64,000 nt of DNA. Origin: an uncultured Pelagimonas sp. GTDB lineage: Bacteria; Pseudomonadota; Alphaproteobacteria; Rhodobacterales; Rhodobacteraceae. Under the pieces are notes generated by a model that was not told the DNA's origin, ran no database searches, and worked only from the letters and a program-made list of their open reading frames with translations. Position 1 is the stretch's first letter, and every line of letters begins with the position of its first letter. Where the stretch lies: NCBI GenBank assembly GCA_947497905.1, contig CANMIH010000002.1, positions 124,001 to 188,000 of the forward strand, given 5' to 3'. Positions 7,306 to 15,840 of this stretch are shown piece after piece. The position numbers and the translations under genes were made by a program.

Positions 7306-9141
7306 ATGAAAATCGCTGATTTGATCCAACCCTTCCAAGGTACCGACGCGCCACCCCCGGTCACGCTGGGGGCCTTTTTCCGCTGGTCTCTGTCCGGGGC
7401 CTGGGGGATGATTGCAGTTGCCGTTGTGCTGTCCGCTTTGGCCGGAGCGATGGAAGCGGCCACGGCCTACATACTTGGGATTGTTGTCGACAAGGCGACT
7501 GAGCTCGGCCCCGAGGCGTTTTTCAGCTCTGAAAATGCTCTCTTCCTGACCGGGGTGGTCATGCTTTTCATGGTGCTACGTCCGGCGCTGTTTGGTCTGT
7601 CCTCCATCGCCAACAACTATGTGATTATGCCCAATATCCCCTTGTTGGTGATGTCACGCCTCAATCGATGGACACTGGGACAGTCGGCTAGTTTCTTTGA
7701 CAATGATTTTGCGGGCCGGATTGCGCAGAAACAGATGCAGACGGCCTCGTCGCTTACAACTGTTGTCAGCGAGGGGATCAGCGCCATCGTCTTTGCAGCG
7801 GCCTCTTTGGTTGGATCGGTGTTGCTTCTGGCGGCCATCGATTGGCGCATTTTGATTGTTTTCGCTGTTTGGCTTGTTGGGTATTTCGCTTTGATCCGCT
7901 GGTATCTGCCCCGCATTCGAGAGCGATCAGCTGCCCGAGCGGGGGCGCGGGCCAACGTGAGCGGGCAGATTGTGGATACCATCACCAATATCAAGACGGT
8001 CAAACTCTTTGCGTCAGATCTGCACGAGGAAACTTCGGCACAGCAGGCCATGATGGGGCTGCGCAAGGCTTCGCTGTCCTTTGGAGCGCTGTCTGCCAGT
8101 TTCAGGTTCTTTCTCATGCTGCTCGCAGGTGCGCTGCCGTTGCTTTTGGCCGGTGGAACATTGCTTTTGTGGCGTCAGGGGCTTGCGACAACGGGTGATG
8201 TTGTTGCTGCGTCTGCTGTGGCGATCCGGATTTCTCAGATGACGGGCTGGGTCAGTTTCACGTTGATGGGACTTTATGCCAACGTGGGCGAAGTCGAAAA
8301 CGGCATGCAGACCTTGGCACCGGCCCAACGTGTCAGCGACCGAGTAGATGCGAAATCACTGAATGTGACCTCTGGCGAGATCACCTTTGACGACGTTGGT
8401 TTTGCCTATGGTGGAGAAACTGGTGGTGTCCAGGGGATCAATCTGAAGGTGAACCCGGGTGAAAAGCTTGCGGTTGTTGGTGCGTCGGGGGCCGGGAAAT
8501 CGACCCTTGTTTCCCTTCTGCTACGCCTCTTTGATCGCGAAACAGGCGTCTTGTCGATTGACGGTCAGGACGTGGCTGAGGTCACGCAAAATAGCCTGCG
8601 CGATGCAATTGGCATGGTCACGCAGGAAACGGCCATGTTCAACCGGTCTGCCATGGATAACATTCGCTACGGACGGCCGGATGCCACCGATGATGAGGTT
8701 TTTGAGGCGGCGCGGCGCGCTTCTGCGCATGAGTTTATTTTGCAACTCAAAGACAATGAAGGCCGAGAAGGGTACGAGGCGCGCCTCGGTGAGCGCGGTG
8801 TGAAATTGTCCGGAGGTCAACGCCAACGCATTGCCCTGGCGCGCGCCATTTTGAAAGATGCGCCTATCCTTGTGTTGGACGAAGCAACAAGCGCGCTTGA
8901 TTCCGAGGTCGAGGCCGAAATTCAAGAAGCCCTGGCGCAGGTCATGCAGGGGAAAACTGTTGTGGCCATTGCTCACCGTTTGTCGACCATTGCGCAGATG
9001 GACCGGATTGTTGTGCTGGATCAGGGGCAAATCGCAGAAGAGGGGCCGCATGATGTTCTCTTGGCGAAAAGCGGTCTGTACGCCCGGTTCTGGGCACGGC
9101 AGTCAGGTGGATTTCTCGATGCCCAAGATGCCGCCGAATGA
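7306..9141 (+). CDS. ABC exporter, fused membrane and ATPase domains (second of pair)
   Basis: A 611-residue paralogue of the preceding exporter, with about six membrane helices and a complete ATPase domain: GASGAGKST, LSGGQRQR, ILVLDEATSALD and IAHRLST. Conserved shared segments such as FFDNDFAGRIA in the membrane domain suggest tandem duplication. Unlike many heterodimeric exporters, neither partner shows a degenerate catalytic site, so either homodimers or a symmetric heterodimer is possible. Its stop overlaps the start of the next gene (ATGA at 9138), indicating one transcript. Confidence 0.9.
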   Translation: MKIADLIQPFQGTDAPPPVTLGAFFRWSLSGAWGMIAVAVVLSALAGAMEAATAYILGIVVDKATELGPEAFFSSENALFLTGVVMLFMVLRPALFGLSSIANNYVIMPNIPLLVMSRLNRWTLGQSASFFDNDFAGRIAQKQMQTASSLTTVVSEGISAIVFAAASLVGSVLLLAAIDWRILIVFAVWLVGYFALIRWYLPRIRERSAARAGARANVSGQIVDTITNIKTVKLFASDLHEETSAQQAMMGLRKASLSFGALSASFRFFLMLLAGALPLLLAGGTLLLWRQGLATTGDVVAASAVAIRISQMTGWVSFTLMGLYANVGEVENGMQTLAPAQRVSDRVDAKSLNVTSGEITFDDVGFAYGGETGGVQGINLKVNPGEKLAVVGASGAGKSTLVSLLLRLFDRETGVLSIDGQDVAEVTQNSLRDAIGMVTQETAMFNRSAMDNIRYGRPDATDDEVFEAARRASAHEFILQLKDNEGREGYEARLGERGVKLSGGQRQRIALARAILKDAPILVLDEATSALDSEVEAEIQEALAQVMQGKTVVAIAHRLSTIAQMDRIVVLDQGQIAEEGPHDVLLAKSGLYARFWARQSGGFLDAQDAAE

Positions 9142-9665
9142 AACGTGTGATGATTCTTGGCCAACCGGGCGCGGGAAAATCCACGTTGGCCCGGTTGATG
9201 GGAGAGAAAACTGGGCTCCCGGTGTTTCACATGGATCTGATCCATTGGCTGCCGGGCTGGGTTGAGCGTGACAAGTCAGAAAAGATTGCTTTGGCCCACG
9301 AGGTCGAATCCCGCGATGTTTGGATCTTCGAAGGTGGATTATCGGCGACTTATAACAATAGGTTGTCACGCGCAGATACATTGATTGCGCTGGATTTTCC
9401 GCTTTGGCTGCGGGCATGGCGGGTCTTTAGACGAACGTTGAAGGATTATGGCAGGTCGCGTGCAGATTTGCCGGAAAATTGCCCAGAACAATTTGATCCA
9501 GAGTTCTGGCGCTGGATCTGGAACACCCGCAAAATCAATCGTGGTCGCATGCTGGCGATAGCCGAAGCCGCGCCGGCAGAGAAACAGGTCTTCATTCTGC
9601 GCGCCCCAAGGCAGGTCAGGAAGTTTCTACGCACCCTCGACGTGAGGGAAAAAACCGCGCTATAG
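9138..9665 (+). CDS. P-loop kinase-like protein (adenylate kinase / FlaR-like family)
   Basis: A 175-residue protein beginning with a Walker A motif GQPGAGKST close to the N-terminus, followed by VFHMDLIHW and a YNNRLSRADTLIALDFP segment seen in the small kinase-like 'topology modulation' family. Members look like shikimate or adenylate kinases but most are uncharacterised. It overlaps the second ABC exporter gene by 4 bases and precedes the RNA methyltransferase by 7 bases, so it is in the same operon. Function is not assigned beyond nucleotide binding. Confidence 0.72.
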   Translation: MKRVMILGQPGAGKSTLARLMGEKTGLPVFHMDLIHWLPGWVERDKSEKIALAHEVESRDVWIFEGGLSATYNNRLSRADTLIALDFPLWLRAWRVFRRTLKDYGRSRADLPENCPEQFDPEFWRWIWNTRKINRGRMLAIAEAAPAEKQVFILRAPRQVRKFLRTLDVREKTAL

Positions 9666-9672
9666 GCCCGGT

Positions 9673-10896
9673 ATGGATCGATTGATAATTGAACGACTGG
9701 GTCATCGGGGTGACGGGATTGCACCGGGGCCGATCTTTGTGCCGGGGGTGTTGCCCGGTGAAGAGGTGGAAGGTGTGATTGAGGCGGGCGCGATGGCCGC
9801 GCCCAAAATCGTCACGCCGTCGCCTGACCGTGTGCGCGCGCCCTGTCGTCATGCAAAGTCCTGCGGAGGCTGTCAGCTTCAGCATGCAAGCGACCCGTTT
9901 GTGGCGCGCTGGAAGGAAGGTGTCGTTCGCACGGCACTTGACGCGCAGGGAATTCAGACCGAGATCCGAGAGTGTATCACGTCACCCATCCAGTCACGTC
10001 GCCGCGCTGCTTTTTCTGCCAAACGGACCAAAAAGGGCGCGTTGGCCGGGTTCCACCGCAAGGGATCTGACGTTGTTGTGGATGTGCCGGATTGCCAGCT
10101 AGTGTTGCCCAATCTCGCCGCGGCTTTACCCATGGTCGAGGCCTTGGCCGTTTTGGGAGCAAGCCGCAAGAGCGAGCTTTCCGTTATGGTCACCGACTGC
10201 GCGCATGGGCTTGATGTCCGTGTGACAGGCGGCAAACCCATCGACGCGGAGCTGCGCAGTAATCTGGCCGATGTGGCTCGCGAACACGGGGTGGCCCGGA
10301 TCACATGGGAGGACGAATCCCTAACGCGCATGCCTCCAAATCAGACGTTTGGAACAGCCGCTGTCATTCCGCCGCCCGGCGCTTTTTTGCAAGCCACCCA
10401 CGAAGGTGAGGCAGCTTTGCTCAATGGCGTGAAGGAAGCACTGGGAGAGGTCAAATGTATTGCCGATCTCTTTTCGGGCTGCGGAACCTTCGCTTTGCCT
10501 CTGGCACAGCAGGCGCGCGTGCATGCGGTCGAAGGTGAAAAGGCTATGGTCCAAGCGCTGGATCAGGGATGGCGCACGTCAAAAGGATTGAAGCAGGTCA
10601 CCCATGAAGCGCGTGACCTGTTCCGCAACCCATTGTTACCGGATGAGCTTGAGCGATTTGATGGGGTGGTGATCGATCCGCCGCGTGCCGGGGCCGAGGC
10701 GCAGGTTGAGCAAATGGCGCGGACCAAAATCCCGCGGATCGCTTTTGTGTCCTGCAATCCTGTGACCTTCGCGCGCGATTGCGCCCGGCTGATCACCGCT
10801 GGTTACACGTTGGATTGGGTTCAAGTGGTTGACCAATTCCGTTGGTCAACGCATGTCGAAGTGGTTGCTCAACTGCGGTTTACAGGCACAGACTAA
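9673..10896 (+). CDS. Class I SAM-dependent RNA 5-methyluridine methyltransferase (RlmD/RlmC/TrmA family)
   Basis: A 407-residue protein with an N-terminal TRAM-like segment, a [4Fe-4S] motif (CRHAKSCGGCQLQ) and a Rossmann methyltransferase domain. DLFSGCGTFALPLA binds SAM, VVIDPPRAG is motif IV, and FVSCNPVTFARD carries the nucleophilic cysteine. The family methylates C5 of uridines in 23S rRNA or tRNA. The Fe-S cluster favours RlmD/RlmC over TrmA, but the target base cannot be decided here. Ten bases separate it from the next gene. Confidence 0.87.
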   Translation: MDRLIIERLGHRGDGIAPGPIFVPGVLPGEEVEGVIEAGAMAAPKIVTPSPDRVRAPCRHAKSCGGCQLQHASDPFVARWKEGVVRTALDAQGIQTEIRECITSPIQSRRRAAFSAKRTKKGALAGFHRKGSDVVVDVPDCQLVLPNLAAALPMVEALAVLGASRKSELSVMVTDCAHGLDVRVTGGKPIDAELRSNLADVAREHGVARITWEDESLTRMPPNQTFGTAAVIPPPGAFLQATHEGEAALLNGVKEALGEVKCIADLFSGCGTFALPLAQQARVHAVEGEKAMVQALDQGWRTSKGLKQVTHEARDLFRNPLLPDELERFDGVVIDPPRAGAEAQVEQMARTKIPRIAFVSCNPVTFARDCARLITAGYTLDWVQVVDQFRWSTHVEVVAQLRFTGTD

Positions 10897-10906
10897 AGGC
10901 TAGGAC

Positions 10907-11683
10907 ATGGAATTTCGCGCGCGCCTTGGGGAGTGGATTGAAAGCCCCCGGACACAGAATTTTATCATTGGGATTATCTTGCTGAATGCGGTGATCTTGG
11001 GATTGGAAACCTCGGGTGCCGTAATGGCGCGCTTTGGGTCGCTGATCCATGTGCTGGATACCCTGTGTCTGATGATCTTTATCGTTGAGATCGCGGCGAA
11101 ACTGGTCGCACGCGGGCTCAATTTCTTCAAAAACGGCTGGAGCCTGTTTGACTTTGTGATTGTTGGCATTGCTCTGGTGCCAGGGGCGCAGACCTTTTCG
11201 GTGCTCCGGGCGCTGCGTATTTTGCGTGTGCTGCGGGTTATCTCGGTGGCCCCAAGCCTGCGCCGTGTGGTTGAGGGGTTTGTCACCGCATTGCCCGGTA
11301 TGGCGAGCGTGTTTTTGTTGATGACCATCATCTTCTACATCGGCTCGGTTATGGCGACGAAACTGTTTGCGGCGACCTTTCCGCAGTGGTTTGGCAACCT
11401 CGGGCAATCGGCCTATTCCCTGTTCCAGATCATGACACTTGAAAGCTGGTCGATGGGCATTGTGCGTCCTGTGATGGAGATTCATCCCTATGCCTGGGCG
11501 TTCTTTGTGCCCTTCATCATGATCACAACCTTCGCCGTCGTGAACCTTCTGGTTGGTTTGATTGTGAACTCGATGCAGGACGCGCATGAAAAAGAAGGGG
11601 ACGAGAAAACAGATGCCTACCGGGATCTGGTTCTTGAGCGTCTTGAGGTCATCGAAAAACGTCTGACAGAGACCGGGCGATAG
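10907..11683 (+). CDS. Bacterial voltage-gated sodium channel (NaChBac/NavAb family)
   Basis: A 258-residue, six-helix channel subunit that would assemble as a tetramer in the inner membrane. Segment S4 shows Arg at every third position in VLRALRILRVLRVIS (about residues 98-112). The pore loop carries TLESWSM, the selectivity filter of NavAb-type sodium channels, and is followed by S6 and a charged, probably coiled-coil tail (from about 225). The paddle, filter and PYAWAFFVPFI segment leave little doubt about the family. Roseobacters are known carriers of such channels. A physiological role in motility or pH response is inference from other bacteria. Confidence 0.92.
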   Translation: MEFRARLGEWIESPRTQNFIIGIILLNAVILGLETSGAVMARFGSLIHVLDTLCLMIFIVEIAAKLVARGLNFFKNGWSLFDFVIVGIALVPGAQTFSVLRALRILRVLRVISVAPSLRRVVEGFVTALPGMASVFLLMTIIFYIGSVMATKLFAATFPQWFGNLGQSAYSLFQIMTLESWSMGIVRPVMEIHPYAWAFFVPFIMITTFAVVNLLVGLIVNSMQDAHEKEGDEKTDAYRDLVLERLEVIEKRLTETGR

Positions 11684-11765
11684 ATAAAAACCGTGATGGC
11701 GGGATTGTGACCTGCAATGCGGGTCCGTGTTGCAGTACAAAGCAGAAAAACAGGCGGATCGAGAT

Positions 11766-12266
11766 ATGCGGTTCTTAAAGGTACTTTTGGTAATTGTGGT
11801 GGCCGTGACTGTGTCGGGCTGTGCCAGCAAGTTCAAAACCTACAACGGCCCCGAGGTGACACAGGTCATCGTCAACAAGGGCGCGCGCAAGATGTATCTG
11901 TTGCATCATGGCGAAGTTTTAGAGTCCTATGATTTTGCGCTGGGCTTTGCGCCTGTTGGGGACAAGGAGATTGAAGGCGATGGAAAGACCCCGGAAGGGG
12001 ATTATCTGATTGATCGCCGCAATCCCAACAGCAAGTTTTATCTGAGCATCGGCATCGATTACCCGAACGAACAGGACATCGCCGAGGCTCTGGCTTTGGG
12101 TGAAAAACCGGGTGGCGATATCTTCATTCATGGCCGCCCAACGGGGGTAAAGTTCCGACCCGACCGACGGGATTGGACAGCAGGTTGCATTGCCGTCACC
12201 AATCGTGAAATGCGCGATATCTATGCCATGGTCAAAAACGGCACACCGATCCGTATCAACCCTTAG
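11766..12266 (+). CDS. Lipoprotein with YafK-type L,D-transpeptidase (YkuD) domain
   Basis: A 166-residue protein. An N-terminal hydrophobic segment ends in the lipobox VSGC (Cys at about residue 19), so a lipoprotein is likely. The YkuD domain has FIHGRP and the catalytic cysteine in DWTAGCIAVTN, a variant of the usual S-x-GCIR-h-x pattern seen in YafK-like proteins. Some members cleave rather than form peptidoglycan cross-bridges, so the direction of the reaction is open. The ATG at 11766 is preferred over 11727 because it places a normal signal sequence at the N-terminus. Confidence 0.83.
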   Translation: MRFLKVLLVIVVAVTVSGCASKFKTYNGPEVTQVIVNKGARKMYLLHHGEVLESYDFALGFAPVGDKEIEGDGKTPEGDYLIDRRNPNSKFYLSIGIDYPNEQDIAEALALGEKPGGDIFIHGRPTGVKFRPDRRDWTAGCIAVTNREMRDIYAMVKNGTPIRINP

Positions 12267-12277
12267 AGATTTCGCGA

Positions 12278-12293
12278 GGTTTCACGCGAAACA
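12278..12293. other. parS-like 16-mer
   Basis: GGTTTCACGCGAAACA matches the widespread parS centromere consensus TGTTTCACGTGAAACA at 14 of 16 positions. It lies in the intergenic space after the YafK-type gene and just before its terminator. The two mismatches break the perfect dyad, so ParB binding is uncertain. Part of the match also belongs to a 7-bp hairpin (12270-12291). Confidence 0.3.
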
Positions 12294-12297
12294 TTGT

Positions 12298-12327
12298 CCC
12301 GCTTCACTTGGTGAGGCGGGTTTTTTT
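12298..12327 (+). terminator. Rho-independent terminator after the YafK-type gene
   Basis: CCCGCTTCAC pairs with GTGAGGCGGG (one G-T pair) around a TTG loop, followed by seven T residues. It closes the transcript that ends at 12266. Confidence 0.9.
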
Positions 12328-12346
12328 GTGTGATGGGGTGGATTTT

Positions 12347-12372
12347 ATAAATTGTCATAGTTGACAATTTAT
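12347..12372. promoter_or_regulatory. Probable TetR operator 1 (11-bp inverted repeat)
   Basis: Perfect 11-base arms ATAAATTGTCA and TGACAATTTAT flank a TAGT spacer. It lies 44 bases before the TetR gene start. A -35-like TTGACA (12361-12366) is inside it, so binding would block transcription. Together with the second site at 12386 it points to autoregulation of the TetR operon. Confidence 0.8.
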
Positions 12373-12385
12373 CGAGTGAGGTTAT

Positions 12386-12401
12386 TTGTCAAATGTGACA
12401 A
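12386..12401. promoter_or_regulatory. Probable TetR operator 2
   Basis: TTGTCA-AATG-TGACAA repeats the core of operator 1 with the same 4-base spacer but shorter arms (6 bases). Its centre is 34 bases from that of operator 1, and it ends 14 bases before the TetR start codon. Confidence 0.7.
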
Positions 12402-12415
12402 TCAACGGAGACCCC

Positions 12416-13021
12416 ATGCCGCGCCCCAGTATGAAAGATCAACGCACCGCCGAGATCCTTGATGCCTATCTGACCTGCGTTGCGCGTTTTGGTCTCGAAG
12501 GGGCGACACAGGATCGTATCGCGACCGAGGCAGGTGTGAAGCGCCCCTTGCTGCGACACTATCTGGGCAACAAGGATCAGATGGTCATCGAGCTGACCAA
12601 TCATGTGGTTCAGTGCTACCGCGATGCCGTTGATGGATTGCGCCACGTTGCGCGCTCGGTTCAGACGCCCTCAGATCTGGTCGAGCTGCTGTTCCATGAT
12701 GAGGGCCCCCGTGATCAACGTGTGGGGCTGGCCTGGCAAACACTGGCCACTGCGGCGCCCGAGATGCCCGAGCTTCGCCAGCCGTTGATCGACAGTCAGG
12801 ATCACTTTCTTGCTACGCTGACAGAAATTCTTCAGCGCACAACACCCGAGGTTCCAGAGCCTCAGGTCCGGGCGGTGGCACAGGGGATAGCTGCGATATT
12901 CCTGTCGCAGGATTCACTCACTCCCCTGATGCCACCGCCTGAATGGGGTGATGATCACAAACGCAGCGCTCTGATGTTGGCGCAAATTCTAGAAACGCAA
13001 GCGCAGGAGCCAGCTTTATGA
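12416..13021 (+). CDS. TetR/AcrR family transcriptional regulator
   Basis: A 201-residue protein with an N-terminal helix-turn-helix of the TetR type: AEILDAYLTCVARFGLEGAT, then QDRIATEAGVKRPLLRHYLGNKDQM. The C-terminal ligand-binding part is not recognisable to a specific effector. The ATG at 12416 has CGGAG 5 bases before it; starts further upstream would run through operator 2. It is the first gene of an operon running to about 16.9 kb (ATGA overlaps at 13018, 14445 and 15329), and the two TTGTCA-N4-TGACAA palindromes in front are its likely sites. Repression relieved by a substrate of the Rieske oxygenase is the simplest model. Confidence 0.88.
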   Translation: MPRPSMKDQRTAEILDAYLTCVARFGLEGATQDRIATEAGVKRPLLRHYLGNKDQMVIELTNHVVQCYRDAVDGLRHVARSVQTPSDLVELLFHDEGPRDQRVGLAWQTLATAAPEMPELRQPLIDSQDHFLATLTEILQRTTPEVPEPQVRAVAQGIAAIFLSQDSLTPLMPPPEWGDDHKRSALMLAQILETQAQEPAL

Positions 13022-13281
13022 CCAAATCTCGTTTGACCAACTACGTCGCGCTGCCAGTGCTGCTGGTGGCTGCCTATCTTGGGATCTATTGGATCTGGGG
13101 CTTGATGTTCCTGTGGTGGCTGGTGCCTTCGGTCATGTCTGGTCAGGCCTTGTTGATCTTTCCCATTCAAGCCGACGAAGACCCAATTCTGTTCTGGGCC
13201 GTTGTCGTGCTTTGGGCTGTGTTTGGCATCATGATGATCGCCGCCAGCCTCTTCCCAGCTTATGCCATGTGGCTAGTGTAA
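13018..13281 (+). CDS. Small membrane protein of the Rieske operon
   Basis: An 87-residue protein with two or three hydrophobic segments (about residues 8-50 and 58-84), rich in Trp, Leu and Val. I do not recognise a family. The ATG overlaps the TetR stop, and the Rieske oxygenase gene starts 9 bases later, so co-expression is nearly certain. A role in substrate uptake or in anchoring a partner is possible but not shown. Confidence 0.75.
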   Translation: MTKSRLTNYVALPVLLVAAYLGIYWIWGLMFLWWLVPSVMSGQALLIFPIQADEDPILFWAVVVLWAVFGIMMIAASLFPAYAMWLV

Positions 13282-13290
13282 GGATCTGAT

Positions 13291-14448
13291 ATGACTCGTA
13301 TGTATCATTTGATGCCCGTTGAGGCTTATACCTCGCAAGATTGGTTTGACCGTGAACAGGAACTGATTTTCTCGCGCACGTGGCGCTATGCCGGGTTTGT
13401 GGAAGATATCCCTGAGCCGGGGCATTACATCTCTGTTCAGGCTGGTTTGAACAACATCTTCATCGTTATGGGGCGCGATCACAGACTACGCGCATTCCAT
13501 AACATCTGCCGCCATCGCGGCACTCAGCTGATCCGCGCCGTGGGCAAGACTCAAAAGGCGCTGACCTGCCCCTATCACGACTGGACCTATGATCTTGAAG
13601 GCAATCTAGTCTCGGTTCCCGATGAAGAGCGGGAATATCCCAATGGTATCGACAAATCCTGTCTAGGGCTGAAACCTGCGGCCGTCGATGTCTGGCGGGG
13701 TATGTTGTTTGTACATCCAGATCCCAACCCACCGTCTTTGGCAGCCTGGTTTGGAGAGGTTGATCCTCATTTGGGGCCGCATAAACCAGAAGAGCTGGTT
13801 GAGTACCCCGAGGCGCGGAGCAGCTATGAAATCAAAGCGAACTGGAAAATTGTCGTTGAGAACTACATCGACGTCTATCACCTGAGCCATCTGCATTCGA
13901 ATACGCTGTATATGTATGATCATGCGAAGGCCAAATACGGCTGGTCCGGCCCGCATTACCATTTCTGGGAACCGCCCACCGAAGAATATGGGGCAAACCT
14001 TGAAAAGAACCTGCCATCGCCTCGCGTGATCCCCGAGCCGCATGTGGGCGCCTGGGTTCCAATGCTCTTTCCGGGAATAGGGTTGGGGGCCAGCGAAGAA
14101 AGCTGGAATGTGTTTATCATCACCCCACTCGGCCCCAATCTGACGCGCATCGAGAACCGCTCCAAAGTCGCCAATGTGTCGGGGTGGGAATATCAAAAGC
14201 AAGAGTGGTCAAGCTGGGGCTTTTGGAAGGATTTCGGAGGTCCGAAATACGAAGGCGATGATGTTGCGAGCGAAGATGATCCGATGGCGTCGGGTGATTT
14301 CACCGCAGAAGACATCTATGCCTGTGAACAACAGCAGAAGTCTCTGGCCAGCCCGTTTCTGGAAATCGGTCCAGCTGCGACAGGCGAAAGCCCGATTACC
14401 AACCATCAACGCGCCATTCTTGAATTTATGAAGGATCATGAAAAATGA
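13291..14448 (+). CDS. Rieske-type aromatic-ring-hydroxylating / quaternary-ammonium oxygenase, alpha subunit
   Basis: A 385-residue protein. The Rieske [2Fe-2S] site is CRHRGTQL and CPYHDWTYDLEG (C-x-H, C-x2-H, about residues 72-95). The mononuclear iron site is in VENYIDVYHLSHLH, with two His and a bridging Asp that electronically links Rieske and iron centres in neighbouring subunits. No beta subunit is present, so a homotrimer of the GbcA/CntA/phthalate class is likely. The reductase at 15841 supplies electrons. The substrate is unknown; glycine betaine, carnitine-like amines and aromatic acids are all used in this class. Confidence 0.9.
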   Translation: MTRMYHLMPVEAYTSQDWFDREQELIFSRTWRYAGFVEDIPEPGHYISVQAGLNNIFIVMGRDHRLRAFHNICRHRGTQLIRAVGKTQKALTCPYHDWTYDLEGNLVSVPDEEREYPNGIDKSCLGLKPAAVDVWRGMLFVHPDPNPPSLAAWFGEVDPHLGPHKPEELVEYPEARSSYEIKANWKIVVENYIDVYHLSHLHSNTLYMYDHAKAKYGWSGPHYHFWEPPTEEYGANLEKNLPSPRVIPEPHVGAWVPMLFPGIGLGASEESWNVFIITPLGPNLTRIENRSKVANVSGWEYQKQEWSSWGFWKDFGGPKYEGDDVASEDDPMASGDFTAEDIYACEQQQKSLASPFLEIGPAATGESPITNHQRAILEFMKDHEK

Positions 14449-15332
14449 CCGTGTCATCGCGGCCAGTCTCTCGTCTCGAGGGGCGGGCGCTGAACTTACG
14501 GGGTATTCTTTCTGAGTTCTGGCCAAGAATTGGCCTGACCTGGGCGATGACCCTGATTGAAGTGATGCTGTTTGGCCTGGTGCCTCTGTTGATCGGTTGG
14601 GCCATTGACGGGCTTTTGGCCAAGGATTTTACGGCGTTTTGGCAGTTGGCTGGGGTTTTGGCGGCGCTGATCGTCTTGGGTACTCTGCGCCGTGTCTATG
14701 ACACCCGGGCCTATGGGGTGATGCGTGTTGCGTTGGGCAAAGCCCTCGCGGCGCGCTCGCCTGATGTGCCGGTGTCTCAACTAAACGCACGGATGGATAT
14801 GGGCCGTGAGCTTGTGGACTTCCTTGAGGAGGAGGCCCCGGAAAGCGCAACAGCAGTGTTGCACAGCCTTGTTGCGATTGTGATTTTGGCCACGATTAAT
14901 CCGATGCTGGCGCTGTCTGCTATCGCGGCTTTCGTGGGGATGATTGCGATTTATGCACTGGCGCATCAGAGATTTGTGTCCCTCAATAAGGTGTTGAACT
15001 CCCAGAAGGAAAAGCAGGTTGGGATCTTGGGCACCCGCTCGATGCCGCGTTTGGGCGCCCATCTTTTGTCCCTGCGCAGGGCCGAAGTACGGGTGTCTGA
15101 CACCGAAGGAGTGGTCTACGGCCTGATCTTTACTGTGCTGCTCGGGGCGGTGCTTTTCAATCTCTGCTACGCAACGCAATCCATGGTGGTGACCGCTGGT
15201 TTGGTCTTTTCCATCGTGGCCTACAGCTGGGACTTCGTTGAAAGCGCGCTGGCGCTGCCGATGACCCTTCAATCTTTGGCGCGACTTTCGGAAATCGTCA
15301 CGCGTATCAATCAAAATGAGGCTTCGACATGA
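14445..15332 (+). CDS. ABC exporter-type six-helix membrane domain without ATPase domain
   Basis: A 295-residue protein resembling the membrane half of type IV ABC exporters: about six hydrophobic helices, with a cytoplasmic loop LGTRSMPRLGAHLLSLRRAEVR. The protein stops after the sixth helix; there is no Walker A, signature or Walker B, and no separate ATPase gene in the operon. The same layout exists in other bacteria as a stand-alone 'six-transmembrane domain' protein of unknown role. Both ends overlap neighbours by 4 bases, so the gene is not a chance truncation. Confidence 0.82.
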   Translation: MTVSSRPVSRLEGRALNLRGILSEFWPRIGLTWAMTLIEVMLFGLVPLLIGWAIDGLLAKDFTAFWQLAGVLAALIVLGTLRRVYDTRAYGVMRVALGKALAARSPDVPVSQLNARMDMGRELVDFLEEEAPESATAVLHSLVAIVILATINPMLALSAIAAFVGMIAIYALAHQRFVSLNKVLNSQKEKQVGILGTRSMPRLGAHLLSLRRAEVRVSDTEGVVYGLIFTVLLGAVLFNLCYATQSMVVTAGLVFSIVAYSWDFVESALALPMTLQSLARLSEIVTRINQNEAST

Positions 15333-15805
15333 AACGTGTTTTGGCAACTGGATTTGGAATCGTTCTTGCAACCGGGCTGGCAATGGCCACGCCAAGCGTG
15401 TCACCCGAAGATATCGTTGCGCGCCATTATGTGGCGGAAGAGGCGGGTGAAATGTTGGGGAACTGGAAAGACTGGCACCCCGAGGCCACGCAGAAGATCA
15501 CCATCAAATATGGATTGGGTCAGCCGGATGATGAGTTCACAATCACGATGTCCGACCTGAGCAAGCCTCTGGATATCAAAGATATCCCCTCTACGGAAAA
15601 AGACTATGCCGAGCGGACACGTGACCCACGCGAGATCACAGTGGAAGACGCCGAAGGAGAGGTCACCATCACCGCGTCGCAAAAGATCCACTACACCTGG
15701 CGTGGCTACGACGGAACAATGGTTCAGACCGATGCGTTTCGGATGACCACGATTTTGGGGCAGCCCAAGATCCGTTCGCTGACAACAACCTTGGATTATC
15801 GCTGA
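15329..15805 (+). CDS. Secreted protein of unknown function
   Basis: A 158-residue protein with a clear signal peptide (about residues 1-21, ending near AMATPS). The rest is hydrophilic and beta-rich in appearance with no motif I recognise. It overlaps the preceding membrane gene by 4 bases and precedes the reductase by 35 bases. It would be periplasmic and is a candidate accessory or binding component of the Rieske pathway. Confidence 0.75.
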   Translation: MKRVLATGFGIVLATGLAMATPSVSPEDIVARHYVAEEAGEMLGNWKDWHPEATQKITIKYGLGQPDDEFTITMSDLSKPLDIKDIPSTEKDYAERTRDPREITVEDAEGEVTITASQKIHYTWRGYDGTMVQTDAFRMTTILGQPKIRSLTTTLDYR

Positions 15806-15840
15806 GCCGTTTGGTTCGAAAGGTATAGGAGCTTAGCCAT

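Noticed and set aside
10880-11836. A 318-residue ORF on the minus strand
   Set aside because: It is antisense to the sodium channel gene, is rich in His, Gln and Asn with no domain, and the plus-strand frame is clearly the real gene.
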